Source: Chryseolinea serpens (GTDB taxonomy: Bacteria > Bacteroidota > Bacteroidia > Cytophagales > Cyclobacteriaceae). Taken from it: DNA of 64,000 bases. Numbering within the stretch: position 1 is the stretch's first letter; each line of letters opens with the position of its first letter. The DNA lies in contig NZ_FQWQ01000001.1 of the NCBI RefSeq assembly GCF_900129725.1, forward strand, positions 2,914,001 to 2,978,000. Reading direction: 5' to 3'. Positions 18,365 through 28,200 of this stretch are shown here, piece after piece. The notes below the pieces were generated by a model that did not search any database, had not been told where the DNA came from, and saw nothing but the letters and a program-made list of their open reading frames with translations. Made by a program: the position numbers and the translations under genes.

Positions 18365-20245
18365 TCATTGTTTCTTACGATTTAAGTGATAGGAAATTTT
18401 CAAGTTAAAGTTGCGGCCCGGCATGGCCCGGCCGGCATAGAGCTGATAGGTTTTATCGAACAGGTTTTTTACCTGGAAAGAGAGTATGAAATCATGTTGG
18501 TTCTGTGTCCACGATTTGTTGAGCGACAAATCGGTCAACACAAAAGGATCGAGGGCATACACCGATGAATTGGATGACTCCGTGTAGCGCTTGCCGGAGT
18601 ACTGCAAATACACATTAGCCGACCAGGTTTTATAAACGACGCTCACTGTACCCGAACCGGTGTGGAGGGGCGTATAGATCAGTTGCTTGCCCACGGAGGC
18701 CGCATCGGTGTCGTCGGTCTCCAGCGTAATCGCCTGCGTGAATTGATAGGACAGCTTGGCGTGGAGCATCACCCTTCCGATGTTGGCCTGGTCTTCGATG
18801 CCAGCCTCGATGCCGTCGGTCCGTACTTGCTTCACGTTGCGGGGACGGTAGATGCCTTGCTCCATCGGGATCCATTGGATCCATTGATCGATGTGTTGAT
18901 AAAATCCGCGGGCATTGACCTTCACGTTGTGATAGCGCCATCCCAGTCCAGCCTCGGCGGCGTAGCTGGTTTCGGGCAGGAGGTCGCGACTGCCGGCTTC
19001 CTGCCAATAGCGGTCGTTGAAGGTGGGTGCGCGGAAATTTTTTGAGCCGTTCACACTCAGCAGCCATTGCTGGGCAGCATTCTCGAACAACACCACATCG
19101 GCGCCGATGTAGGGCAACAACGGGGCGGTGACGTGCGTAATGAAAGGCTGTCTTACATTGAATGACGCCGACACTTTCTTAAATGTCTTTTGAATGGCAG
19201 CGGCCACATCCACACGATCTTCCTCGGGAGACGTGGGCCCATATTCTTTTACCTTGCCGATGATGTGATTCCACTCCGCGCTGCCAGAGATGTTCCATTG
19301 ATTTTTAAAGGTGTATTGATGGCTGGCGGAAGCAATCCAACGTACCATCTCACTCAGGGTGCCATTGAAAATGATCTTGTCGTCAACAAAACCACCGCCG
19401 ACCTTCGACAGCCCCTGGGTCGTATTCTGTTCATAAAAAACACTGAGGCGATGATTGCGGTCATCCTGCTCGTCGGTGCTGTTGTGGTTGCCGATGGTGG
19501 GCTGAATTTCTTTGTGGGAATCGTTGAACCAATAATCGATGGTGACGCGACGGGCGTTGGAAAAAGAATACTGCGCATGCTGTACGAAGCCTTGTTGCCA
19601 ATAGGCGGCATGGGGCTGTCGCTCGCCATACCCGGGAATGGGGAAGTCGTTCTTGGCCTGCACGCGATAGAGCGACGATGAGGAAGAAAATTTTCCAACG
19701 CGGAACGATCCTTTCAGCGAACTGAAGTACCGACCAAAGCTTCCCACCTCCTGGCTGACGGATAAAATATTCGTTGTCGTTCCCGCGGACGACAGCAACA
19801 CCGAGCCGCCGAAGGCTCCACTTCCAAAGCGTGCGCTTCCCCCACCGGCATGCACTTTCACATCGTCGAAGGCGATCGTGGGCAAGATGGAGAAGTCGGC
19901 CTGGCCAAGCGAGAAGCTGTTGATGTTGATACCATTCCATCGCACGGCCACGTGCGATGGCGATGTGCCGCGCATGCTGATGCCCGACAACATGCCGTTG
20001 CCATAGTTTCTAAAATAGACGGGGAATTGAAATGCCAGTATTTCTCCCAGGTGACGCGATGCTTGCTGTGATTGCAAGGCCGAGTCGAGGGCATAGAACT
20101 GACCACCGGCCAGGTATTTTTCGTCGGGGAGGCCGTAGACCGTTACGGACTTCAGCACAACGGAGTCGCTCTGGGCTTTCGCAAAGAAGCCGAGGCTGAT
20201 ACATCCCAAAAAAATACCCAATCGCAAAAGCATAGCGCGTTTCAT
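18365..20245 (-). CDS. btuB: BtuB-like TonB-dependent cobalamin receptor
   Basis: A 626-residue TonB-dependent outer-membrane receptor. A signal peptide (MKRAMLLRLGIFLGCISLGF) is followed by a TonB-box-like stretch (DSVVLKSVTVYG), a plug domain with ISMRGTSPSHVAVRWNGINI and GGSARFGSGAFGGSVLL, and a 22-strand-type barrel ending in an aromatic-containing C-terminal strand (GRAMPGRNFNLKISYHLNRK). The cobalamin riboswitch directly upstream identifies the ligand class. The ATG at 20245 is chosen since the signal peptide begins there; a 12-residue longer form is possible. It is the first gene of a four-gene unit. Specific corrinoid preference cannot be read from the sequence. Confidence 0.9.
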   Translation of the reverse strand: MKRAMLLRLGIFLGCISLGFFAKAQSDSVVLKSVTVYGLPDEKYLAGGQFYALDSALQSQQASRHLGEILAFQFPVYFRNYGNGMLSGISMRGTSPSHVAVRWNGININSFSLGQADFSILPTIAFDDVKVHAGGGSARFGSGAFGGSVLLSSAGTTTNILSVSQEVGSFGRYFSSLKGSFRVGKFSSSSSLYRVQAKNDFPIPGYGERQPHAAYWQQGFVQHAQYSFSNARRVTIDYWFNDSHKEIQPTIGNHNSTDEQDDRNHRLSVFYEQNTTQGLSKVGGGFVDDKIIFNGTLSEMVRWIASASHQYTFKNQWNISGSAEWNHIIGKVKEYGPTSPEEDRVDVAAAIQKTFKKVSASFNVRQPFITHVTAPLLPYIGADVVLFENAAQQWLLSVNGSKNFRAPTFNDRYWQEAGSRDLLPETSYAAEAGLGWRYHNVKVNARGFYQHIDQWIQWIPMEQGIYRPRNVKQVRTDGIEAGIEDQANIGRVMLHAKLSYQFTQAITLETDDTDAASVGKQLIYTPLHTGSGTVSVVYKTWSANVYLQYSGKRYTESSNSSVYALDPFVLTDLSLNKSWTQNQHDFILSFQVKNLFDKTYQLYAGRAMPGRNFNLKISYHLNRKKQ

Positions 20246-20339
20246 TGCGACGGATGCAAAACCAGACAGAGCCGGAAGCAAGGGCTTTCGAACACTCCTG
20301 ACCTTTCACCCGAAAGTCAAAAATTAAAGTTTGTAAGGA

Positions 20340-20535
20340 TTGATGGCAGGTCTCCTGGCTTTTCACATCGCTGACGCCTTCCCATCCGCCGGCGGGCGAA
20401 CAGTGGCTACTAGAGAGTCAGCGATAACTATGTGAATTACAGTTGCGGGGACAGCTCCGGAATTGACTTGGGTCGTACCGGTATTCCCTTTTAATCTCCT
20501 GACGCTGGTGCAGCAGGAGAACCGTGAATCCGAGA
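20340..20535 (-). promoter_or_regulatory. Cobalamin riboswitch upstream of btuB
   Basis: On the minus strand the segment carries the conserved cobalamin-aptamer blocks in order: GGGAATACCGGT (20488-20477), the B12 box GAGCTGTCCCCGCAACTGTA (within 20458-20437), the CACTG and GGGAAGGCG segments, and AGCCAGGAGACCTGCC (20360-20345). Adenosylcobalamin binding is expected to switch off expression of the btuB operon, whose ATG is about 95 bases downstream. The 353-base gap 20246-20598 is filled by this element, a short leader, and at its far side the start region of the divergent BtuF-like gene. The 5' limit is approximate. Confidence 0.95.
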
Positions 20536-20598
20536 CAAACATACTATGCAATTCTGTAAAACCAAAGAACCTCTCCTTTCCTCTCCTATCTTTGCGGC

Positions 20599-21735
20599 AT
20601 GCGATCGACTTTCATCTTCCTCCCTTTTCTTCTACTGGCTGCTTGTTCAACCCGCAAAACAGAAGCGCCACCTCCTCCCGCCAGCACGTCTTCGGCCACG
20701 GCGCTGCTTTATGCTGAAGGCTTCACGGTTCGTTATGAAGGTAATGTGAAGCATGTCGAGGTTACACAGCCGTTCCAAGGCGCCACGTCGGGCTACAAAT
20801 ATTTGCTCGTGCCCCGCGATGAGAACATCCCGGCGCATGCCGACGATGAGAAAGTGATCCGCATCCCCTTGCAATCGATCGTATGCACCGCTACGACGCA
20901 TATTCCGTTGCTCGACTATCTAAATGAAAGCGACAAGCTGACGGGCTTTCCCACCACCGACTACATCAGCTCTGAAAAAATGCGACAGCGGATCGACGCC
21001 GGAAAAATACAGGAGCTGGGTGTTGATCAAGGCATGAATTTGGAACGCCTGGCTGTCTTGAAGCCCGACATGGTGATGGGTTACAGCATGAATTCGGACT
21101 ACGGTCAGTTTAAAAAAATGGAAGAGCTGGGTGTACCAGTGGTGTTGAATGCGGAGTACCTGGAGCGACATCCCCTGGGGCGCGCGGAGTGGATCAAATT
21201 TATGGCGCTGTTCTTTAATAAGGAGAAGCTTGCCGACTCCGTGTTTCGATCGATCGAGAAAAGCTATCTCGACACAAAGGCCATGGCCGACAGCGCGAAG
21301 TCGCGGCCTACCGTGTTGAGTGGTGTGGTGTATAGCGACGCCTGGTTTCTTCCGGGAGGAAAAAATTATGCTTCCACGATCTTAAACGACGCGGGGTGTA
21401 ACTATTTGTGGAAGGACGATCCCTCCAGCGGGTGGCTTCAGTTGAGCTTTGAGTCGGTGTATGAAAAGGCGTATGATGCTGATCTTTGGATTGGGTTGGG
21501 CAGCTACACTTCGCTTCGCGAGATCGCGGCAGCCGACCGGCGGTATGCGAAGTTCAAGTCTTTTGTTCAAAAGAAGGTCTATAACTATGATGCGCGAAAA
21601 GGCGCAAAGGGAGGGAGTGAGTACCTGGAGTTGGGCTATTTACGGCCGGACATCATTTTGCAGGACCTGGTGAAGATCGCGCATCCGGAGCTGCAGCCAT
21701 GGTATGCGTTGTTTTTTTACCGGGCGTTGGAATAG
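20599..21735 (+). CDS. BtuF-like ABC substrate-binding lipoprotein
   Basis: A 378-residue periplasmic-binding protein of the helical-backbone class III fold used for B12 and iron chelates. The lipoprotein signal is FLLLAACSTRK (Cys near residue 16). The domain contains IVCTATTHIPLLDYLNESDK, LAVLKPDMVMGYSMNSDYGQ, LGVPVVLNAEYLERHPLGRAEW and a long backbone helix, as in BtuF/FepB proteins. It diverges from the riboswitch-btuB operon, so corrinoid is the likely ligand, though a siderophore or haem protein has the same fold. No BtuC or BtuD is adjacent. A perfect -7 box TATCTTTG ends 4 bases before the ATG, so the leader is very short or the start lies downstream. Confidence 0.85.
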   Translation: MRSTFIFLPFLLLAACSTRKTEAPPPPASTSSATALLYAEGFTVRYEGNVKHVEVTQPFQGATSGYKYLLVPRDENIPAHADDEKVIRIPLQSIVCTATTHIPLLDYLNESDKLTGFPTTDYISSEKMRQRIDAGKIQELGVDQGMNLERLAVLKPDMVMGYSMNSDYGQFKKMEELGVPVVLNAEYLERHPLGRAEWIKFMALFFNKEKLADSVFRSIEKSYLDTKAMADSAKSRPTVLSGVVYSDAWFLPGGKNYASTILNDAGCNYLWKDDPSSGWLQLSFESVYEKAYDADLWIGLGSYTSLREIAAADRRYAKFKSFVQKKVYNYDARKGAKGGSEYLELGYLRPDIILQDLVKIAHPELQPWYALFFYRALE

Positions 21736-21744
21736 GATGAATCT

Positions 21745-21790
21745 TAGAGGCGCCGAGACGCCTGCTTCGCTGAAGCTTCGGCGGGCAGGC
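21745..21790. repeat. Hairpin-forming intergenic element
   Basis: The gap between the convergent BtuF-like and transglutaminase genes holds a GC-rich imperfect hairpin: GCCTGC (21760-21765) pairs with GCAGGC (21785-21790) around a core with the palindrome GAAGCTTC. It looks like a short dispersed repeat and could end both transcripts. Only one copy is in the window, so repeat status is inferred. Confidence 0.35.
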
Positions 21791-21823
21791 AAAGTCAGCA
21801 CAAAGGTGATTTCGCTTGCGTCC

Positions 21824-22702
21824 TTAATCCAGGCGTGTCACGTCTACCTTTACGGTCAGATTTTGTTTGCCTGAGCTGAAGACAATACCTTTTATGGGGG
21901 CCACGTCGTGATAGTCGCGGCCAAAGGCTACGGTGATGTGATTGTAGGTTGGCAACAAGTTGTTTGTGGGATCAAACTCCACCCAACCGATGGAAGGAAA
22001 ATAAACCGACACCCAGGCGTGCGATGCATCAGAGCCCACCAGTTTTTCTTTGCCGGGTGGCGGCAGCGTCTCGATATAGCCACTGACATAGCGCGCAGCG
22101 AGTCCCATGTTGCGCAGGCAGCTGATCATCAGGTGGGCGAAGTCCTGGCATACACCTTTCTTTGCTTTCACTACAAATTCCACCGGTGTGTTGATGGTGG
22201 TGAACCCGGGCTTGAACTCGATGTTCTTATAAATTTTCTGCATCAGTGCGTGGCAGGCCGACCACAGCGTGGCATCTTCCGCAAAACAATCTTCTGAAAA
22301 TTTCTTTATCTCTTCGCTGTAAGGAATGTACGTCGATGGCAACGTGTATTGAATGATCTCAAACAATTCGTCGTCCTGGGAGGCGAGGCGTTGTTGCATC
22401 TCCTTCCACAACACGGGCGAGTCCAGCGCGTGGTCGGCGTTGGGCCGGCCCTCGAGATTTACTTCGCTTTCGGAGACGATCTCCAGGTGATCGTGGTCGG
22501 TATAGGAAGAAAAGAACAAGACGGTGTTGCCAAAAAAATCTTTGCGATACGTGAGGTCGTCCGGCGGGGGCTGGATTTTTATTTGCGAAGAGATGCAGGT
22601 ATGTTGAGGAAGATTCAATGGCGTGAGGCAAACGCGGTTGTGACAGAGACTGACCGGGTCCTGGTAAGTATATTCGGTGACGTGTTTTATTTTGTATCGC
22701 AT
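21824..22702 (-). CDS. Transglutaminase-like protein (Bact_transglu_N plus core)
   Basis: A 292-residue protein with an N-terminal bacterial transglutaminase beta domain (IKHVTEYTYQDPVSLCHNRV) and the transglutaminase/cysteine-peptidase core: Cys in KKGVCQDFAHLM, His in SDASHAWVSVYF, Asp in GWVEFDPTNN. All three catalytic residues are present. No signal peptide is seen, so it is probably cytoplasmic. It is the last gene of a three-gene unit with the ATP-grasp/alpha-E and DUF2126 genes, 9 bases after the former. Such proteins recur with amidoligase enzymes and are thought to cut or transfer peptide amide bonds made by them. Confidence 0.88.
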   Translation of the reverse strand: MRYKIKHVTEYTYQDPVSLCHNRVCLTPLNLPQHTCISSQIKIQPPPDDLTYRKDFFGNTVLFFSSYTDHDHLEIVSESEVNLEGRPNADHALDSPVLWKEMQQRLASQDDELFEIIQYTLPSTYIPYSEEIKKFSEDCFAEDATLWSACHALMQKIYKNIEFKPGFTTINTPVEFVVKAKKGVCQDFAHLMISCLRNMGLAARYVSGYIETLPPPGKEKLVGSDASHAWVSVYFPSIGWVEFDPTNNLLPTYNHITVAFGRDYHDVAPIKGIVFSSGKQNLTVKVDVTRLD

Positions 22703-22711
22703 ACGCCAGTT

Positions 22712-25273
22712 TTATACTTCCAGTTTAAAATTATCTTTTGTACCTTGATATTGATAGGTGGAGTGACTGAAATACCAGGCCGTGAGCTTCACCGACAGCA
22801 ACGATATTTTCGAGCTGAGCACTTCGCACACACGATCCAACTCTAATCTGAATTCCAATTCTTTGTCCACGGCCATCAGCGCTTCCACGTTGATGAGTCG
22901 CACCAGACTATAACACTCGAACACGATGTTGGAGATCTCGCTGTCGTGGGCGCCCTTCTCTTTTTGTGGAAGCTGCTCCACGAATTTCAGCAGTTGCTCC
23001 AACTGCGACAGGATAGAGATGGGGTTCTGTTTATTCAGGAACAACAAGTCTATGGCGGGCGCAATATCGAAATAGGTGCGATACACCGACCTGTAGTTCG
23101 ACAGATTCTGATTGCTCACCAGCAGTGCTTCCAGGATCTGGAACTCGATGTGCTCCTCATATTGGAACGTGAGCAACGCCCGGTATTGGGTGAGCTCCAA
23201 CGAGATCTCCTCGATGAGCTGGCCGATGCGATACATCAACCAACCTTCGCCGCGGTACATGCTCTGACGGTTCATTTCCAGAAATGACAGCAGGCTACCG
23301 TTTAGTTGATCCAGAAAAGTGAACACGTGCCGTATGCCCTGTGGCTCCAGCACGGCCAGCTTGCGCTTGGTATCTTCCATGTCGTCGATGATGCGCCAGT
23401 TGTCGATGGACCAGCGATCGCGCACGGCGTACATAGCTTTCAACAAATTGTTCACCGTAAACACGATGCTGCCGTGCTGGTTTTGATCACAGATCAGTTT
23501 GTGGATATCGTTGAGCCGGTCCTCCACCGTGGCCGCCTCGTCTTCTTCCAGGAAGCCGGGGTAGGTGCCGGTGATGTGCGTGATGGTATGCAGCAACGCA
23601 TTCTGCGCTTCGGACTCCTGACCATTGCTGGCGCTGCCGCTTTGACCCAGGTTGCGCAGAACGATACGAATGAACCGCGACGTACGAACCACCCGCTGTG
23701 CATAGCGTCCAACCCAAAAAAGATTCTCTGCCGCGCGACTGGGTAAAACAGCTTTCCGCTTCAGATCAGAATGATGCAACAACGACGGCGTGTTGCTCTT
23801 CACCGAAGTTTCCACCCAGGTATCCTTGGCAATGCCACCATCCTGGTTCGACACCAGGAAACTTCCCTTCTCGGGCGAACAACGGGTGAGGCCTCCGGGC
23901 ATGATGTCATAGCCGCCTTTGGCCGCCACCAGGAAGGTGCGCAGCACGGTGTAGCGCGGTTCCAATTTGCCTTTTGTAAAAACCGGTGAGGTCGAAAACC
24001 CAACTTCCTCCTGGCCCACATATAAATACGGCTGGGCTTTCATGCGCCGGATCAAATCGTCTTTTTGTTGTTTTGAAAGCTGGCTGCCAATGACCGTTCC
24101 CGAGCCGGTTGTGCGATCTATTTTTTTGATGACGAGCTTGTCGATGTTGTCGATCACAAAGCCCATTTCCTTGGGTTGCCCACACCACCAGGTGGCCACC
24201 ATTTTGAAAACGGGATCTTCGTTTAGAAAATATTTGAACACGTTGTGCATGAAGGCCATCAATCCCGTGTTCTCCAGGATGCTGCTTCCCAACGGGTTGG
24301 CTATCGACACATTGCCTTTGCGGATGGCTTCCAGCAGACCGGGAATACCCAGGTGCGAGTCCTCGCGGAGCTCCAGCGGATCGCAATAGTTATCGTCGAC
24401 ACGACGGAGAATGATGTCTACTTTCTCCAAGCCCTCCACCGTTTTTATCCAGACAAATCCATTTCTCACCACCAGGTCTTCACCTTGCGCCAACGTGAAG
24501 CCCATGTAAGATGCCAGGAAGGCATGTTCGAAATAGGTCTCGTTGCGCGGGCCTGGTGTGAGCAGTACGATGCGGGGTTGCTCCTTGCCTTGCGGGGCAA
24601 TGTCGAGGAAGGCTTGCATCATATTGTTGAAGAAGCCTCCCAGCTTGGTCGTTTGATGGTTGCGGAAAAGTTCCGGGACCACACGGTTCAAGGCACTTCG
24701 ATTCTCCAACGCATAGCCCATGCCCGAAGGGGCTTGCGTTCTGTCTTTCAACACCCACACTTTTCCATCCGGGCCGCGCGACAGATCGGCCGCATAAAGG
24801 ATCAATTGGTTGGCACCGGGTAATTTTATTTTATCGCAGGGTCGGAGAAAACCGGAGTGCGCATAGATGAGTTCGGGGGGAATGATCCGTTCTTTCAACA
24901 ACTTGCGTTCGCCATATAAATCCTCCAACACTTTGTTGAGCACATAGGCGCGTTGCTTCATGCCGCGCTCGGTGATCCGCCACTCCGCAGCCGGGATGAG
25001 CAGGGGCATGGTGTCGAGCAACCAGGGACGGTTCAGGCCATCGGTGTCGCCATAGACGTTGTAGGTAACGCCGTTCTCTTTGAGGAGTTTTAGCAATTCC
25101 TGCTGGCGGCTTTTCAATTCCTGTAGATCGAGTTGCTCGATGTTGTGGAGCAATCTTTTCCAATGTTCTTTTACTTCACCCTCAAATCCGAAGCACTCAT
25201 CCAGCTGTGTGCGGTTTGCAAAGTAGCCTCGCGTCCAGGTTTGCAGCGGGGTGTTGGGGTTGGTGCTTTCCAT
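22712..25273 (-). CDS. Circularly permuted ATP-grasp / alpha-E domain fusion
   Basis: An 853-residue fusion of two families usually encoded separately. Residues 1-490 or so are the circularly permuted type 2 ATP-grasp (COG2308), with YGDTDGLNRPWLLDTMPLLI, VWVLKDRTQAPSGMGYALEN, IVLLTPGPRNETYFEHAFLA, VDIILRRVDDNYCDPLELR and the late MPGGLTRC block. From about residue 520 (LPSRAAENLFWVGRYAQRV) to the end is the helical alpha-E domain (COG2307). ATP-grasp enzymes form amide or thioester bonds via acyl phosphates. Gene-context work by Iyer and colleagues placed this set among predicted peptide-tagging or peptide-synthesising amidoligase systems. It lies between, and is tightly spaced with, two transglutaminase-containing genes. 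Substrate unknown. Confidence 0.9.
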   Translation of the reverse strand: MESTNPNTPLQTWTRGYFANRTQLDECFGFEGEVKEHWKRLLHNIEQLDLQELKSRQQELLKLLKENGVTYNVYGDTDGLNRPWLLDTMPLLIPAAEWRITERGMKQRAYVLNKVLEDLYGERKLLKERIIPPELIYAHSGFLRPCDKIKLPGANQLILYAADLSRGPDGKVWVLKDRTQAPSGMGYALENRSALNRVVPELFRNHQTTKLGGFFNNMMQAFLDIAPQGKEQPRIVLLTPGPRNETYFEHAFLASYMGFTLAQGEDLVVRNGFVWIKTVEGLEKVDIILRRVDDNYCDPLELREDSHLGIPGLLEAIRKGNVSIANPLGSSILENTGLMAFMHNVFKYFLNEDPVFKMVATWWCGQPKEMGFVIDNIDKLVIKKIDRTTGSGTVIGSQLSKQQKDDLIRRMKAQPYLYVGQEEVGFSTSPVFTKGKLEPRYTVLRTFLVAAKGGYDIMPGGLTRCSPEKGSFLVSNQDGGIAKDTWVETSVKSNTPSLLHHSDLKRKAVLPSRAAENLFWVGRYAQRVVRTSRFIRIVLRNLGQSGSASNGQESEAQNALLHTITHITGTYPGFLEEDEAATVEDRLNDIHKLICDQNQHGSIVFTVNNLLKAMYAVRDRWSIDNWRIIDDMEDTKRKLAVLEPQGIRHVFTFLDQLNGSLLSFLEMNRQSMYRGEGWLMYRIGQLIEEISLELTQYRALLTFQYEEHIEFQILEALLVSNQNLSNYRSVYRTYFDIAPAIDLLFLNKQNPISILSQLEQLLKFVEQLPQKEKGAHDSEISNIVFECYSLVRLINVEALMAVDKELEFRLELDRVCEVLSSKISLLSVKLTAWYFSHSTYQYQGTKDNFKLEV

Positions 25274-25286
25274 TCGGTGAAGGGCG

Positions 25287-28200
25287 TCAGAATTGCCGTA
25301 AATCTAGTGTATGTGGATACTCGGGGCTTACTTTTATTGCAGGCGGGTCAAATTTCCTTGGAATCTCGTTCTTTTCCAAATATCGACCGACGCCCGCCAC
25401 GAACGTTTCGCGGGGTGTGACCGGCCCTTGCGTATGACCCTCGCTCCAAAAACGACTGATCCTTCTCCCCTCGGCTTCAAATGCGTTGATGGGAAACGTG
25501 TCGTAATTTCTTCCACCGGGATGCGCCACATGATAGGTGCATCCTCCAATCGCCCGGTTGTTCCAGGTGTCCACGATGTCAAACACCAAAGGCACATCTT
25601 TTCCCAGCGTAGGGTGCAAAGCCGATGGCGGGCTCCAGGCACGGTAGCGCACGCCGGCAACAAACTCGCCCTTTACAGGTGTCTCCGACAACGGTACGGG
25701 TGTGCCGTTGCAAGTGATCATGTAGCGGTCTTTGTTGAAGTTTTTTACTTTGACTTCGATCCTTTCCACAGAAGAGTCCACAAATCGCGCTGTGCCGCCG
25801 CTGACAGCTTCTTCGCCCAATACATGCCATGGCTCTATGCCCATGCGCAACTGCAGCTCCATGTCCAGTAAGGTAATTTTTCCGTGTAGAGGAAAACGGA
25901 ATTCAAAAAACGTATCCAACCACGCAAGGTCGAACGGATAGCCCGCTTCTGCCAGATCGCGTGTTACTTCCGCCAGATCTTGTTGCACATAATGCGGCAA
26001 CATAAACGTGTCGTACAATGCCGTCCCCCAACGTACGAGCTTGCGCTTGTAGGGCGTCTTCCAAAACCAGGCCACGAGGCTTCGCAACAACAACAACTGC
26101 ACGATGCACATCTGTTTGTTGGGCGGCATGTCGAAGGCGCGAAACTCCAGGATGCCGAGACGGCCGGTGGAGCTGTCGGGGGAATAAAGTTTGTCGATGC
26201 AGAATTCTGCGCGATGTGTGTTGCCGGTGATATCGATCAGCAAGTTCCGGAAGATCCGATCGACCAACCAGAACGGCACGTCGCCTTGTTCGGGAATCTG
26301 GCTGAAGGCAATCTCCAACTCGTATAACATTTCCTGCCGTCCCTCGTCGACACGTGGTGCCTGGCTGGTAGGGCCAATAAATTGAGAGGAAAATAAATAA
26401 GATAAGCCGGGGTGATGTTGCCAATACGTGATGAGACTTCTCAACAGATCGGGCCGTCGCAGCAACGGGCTATCCGATGGCGTGATGCCGCCAATGGTAA
26501 TGTGATTGCCACCGCCCGTTCCGGTATGTTTTCCATCCAGCATGAACTTCTCGCTGCTCAGGCGGCTGAGACGCGCTTCCTCAAAAAGAATATCGTAATG
26601 GTTAACCAGCTCTCTCCAGTTCTTCGCAGGATGAATGTTCACCTCCAGCACACCGGGGTCAGGTGAAAGTCCCAGTTTCGTCAAGCGGTTGTCGCGCGGA
26701 CATTCGTAGCCTTCGATCACCACTTTGAGGTTTAACTTTTCTGTTGCGGCCTCAATGGACGCTAGCAGGTCCATGTAGTGTTCAGCATATTGCAGCGGGG
26801 GCATGAAGAAGTAAATCTTTCCGTCCCGCAGTTCGATACACAACGCCGTCTTCACCGTATAGCCGTCGAAAGTGGTCTCGGGTTCTTTTGACACTTCTTT
26901 TTTCTCCAATTTCTCCTTCAGGTCTTTCGGCTCTTCTTCATCCAAAACCGTGGTAGCAAAAAATTCCTTCGGGAGTACGCCCGGTTCTATTTCGTAGAAG
27001 TAACGATGTTGAACGTGCTGGTGAAAATTTGCCAGTGCCGGCAAACTCTCGAACGTGCTGCGCTCCACCGGACGCTGTGTTCGCTTGGGACTGGTGTAGA
27101 GTAACGACTTGAGCGGCAAGCGCAGACCAATGGGTGAATTTCCCGGAATGAGCACCAGGTGATTGCTTCTGAATTCCCATTTGCAAGAAAGCCACTGATT
27201 GTTCCAATGATTCCATTCGAGTGGAATAACATATCCGGCCGGCGTCGCCATGCCGTTGACCAGCAACTCCGCCAGCTTTCTCCGCTCCAGCGGATCGTCC
27301 AGGTTAGCCTTATACGGATCAACGTTCACCGGCACCTTACTTTCTTCCCAAAGAAAAAAGAATGCATCTTCCAAAGCCGGATGAACATGCTCGGCGGGGA
27401 TATTCAGAAAGCGGGTGATCTCAACGGCCAGGTTCTGCACATCCTTGATCGTAAATGAAGAAGCGTTGTCCTCCAGGTCCAGCAACGCATCATTCTTCCA
27501 GATGGGCAGGCCATCGTTTCGCCACAGCGCAGTGTATTGCCAGCGCGGCAGGGGTTCGCCGGGATACCACTTTCCCTGACCGTAGTGCACCAGGCCGCCT
27601 TTTCCAAAAGTGTTCTTCAAGCGCCGGATCAGTTGCGCGCCCAACGCTCTTTTGTGGGCACCGTCGGCGGCCGTGTTCCATTCTTTTGCTTCCATGTCGT
27701 CCACAGAAACAAAGGTAGGTTCGCCACCCATCGTCAGGCGCACGTCACCGCGTTGGAGGTCCTCCTCCACTTTATTGCCCAGTGCCATGATGTTGGCCCA
27801 TTGTTCCTCGCTGTAGGGTTGGGTGACACGCGGATCTTCGTGTATGCGAAAGACTTCGTTTTTGTAGGCGAAGGTAACTTCACAAACATCGGTCATGCCC
27901 GTCACGGGCGCAGCACTCACAGGGTCGGGCGTACAGCACAGGGGAATGTGTCCTTCTCCGGCAAATAGACCAGACGTTGGATCAAGCCCGATCCAACCTG
28001 CGCCGGGAATGTAAACTTCGGCCCAGGCATGCAGGTCTGTAAAATCATGTTCCGTGCCGGAAGGTCCATCCAAGGCTTTCGTGTCGGCCTTCAATTGAAT
28101 GAGATAGCCCGACACAAAACGAGCGGCCAGACCCAACTGGCGAAAGGCTTGCACGAGCAGCCACGCGGAGTCGCGGCACGAGCCACTTTTCAACATCAGC

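Noticed and set aside
20363-20551. 62-codon minus-strand open frame over the cobalamin riboswitch
   Set aside because: The sequence is explained by the conserved aptamer; the peptide has no features and no separate start signal.
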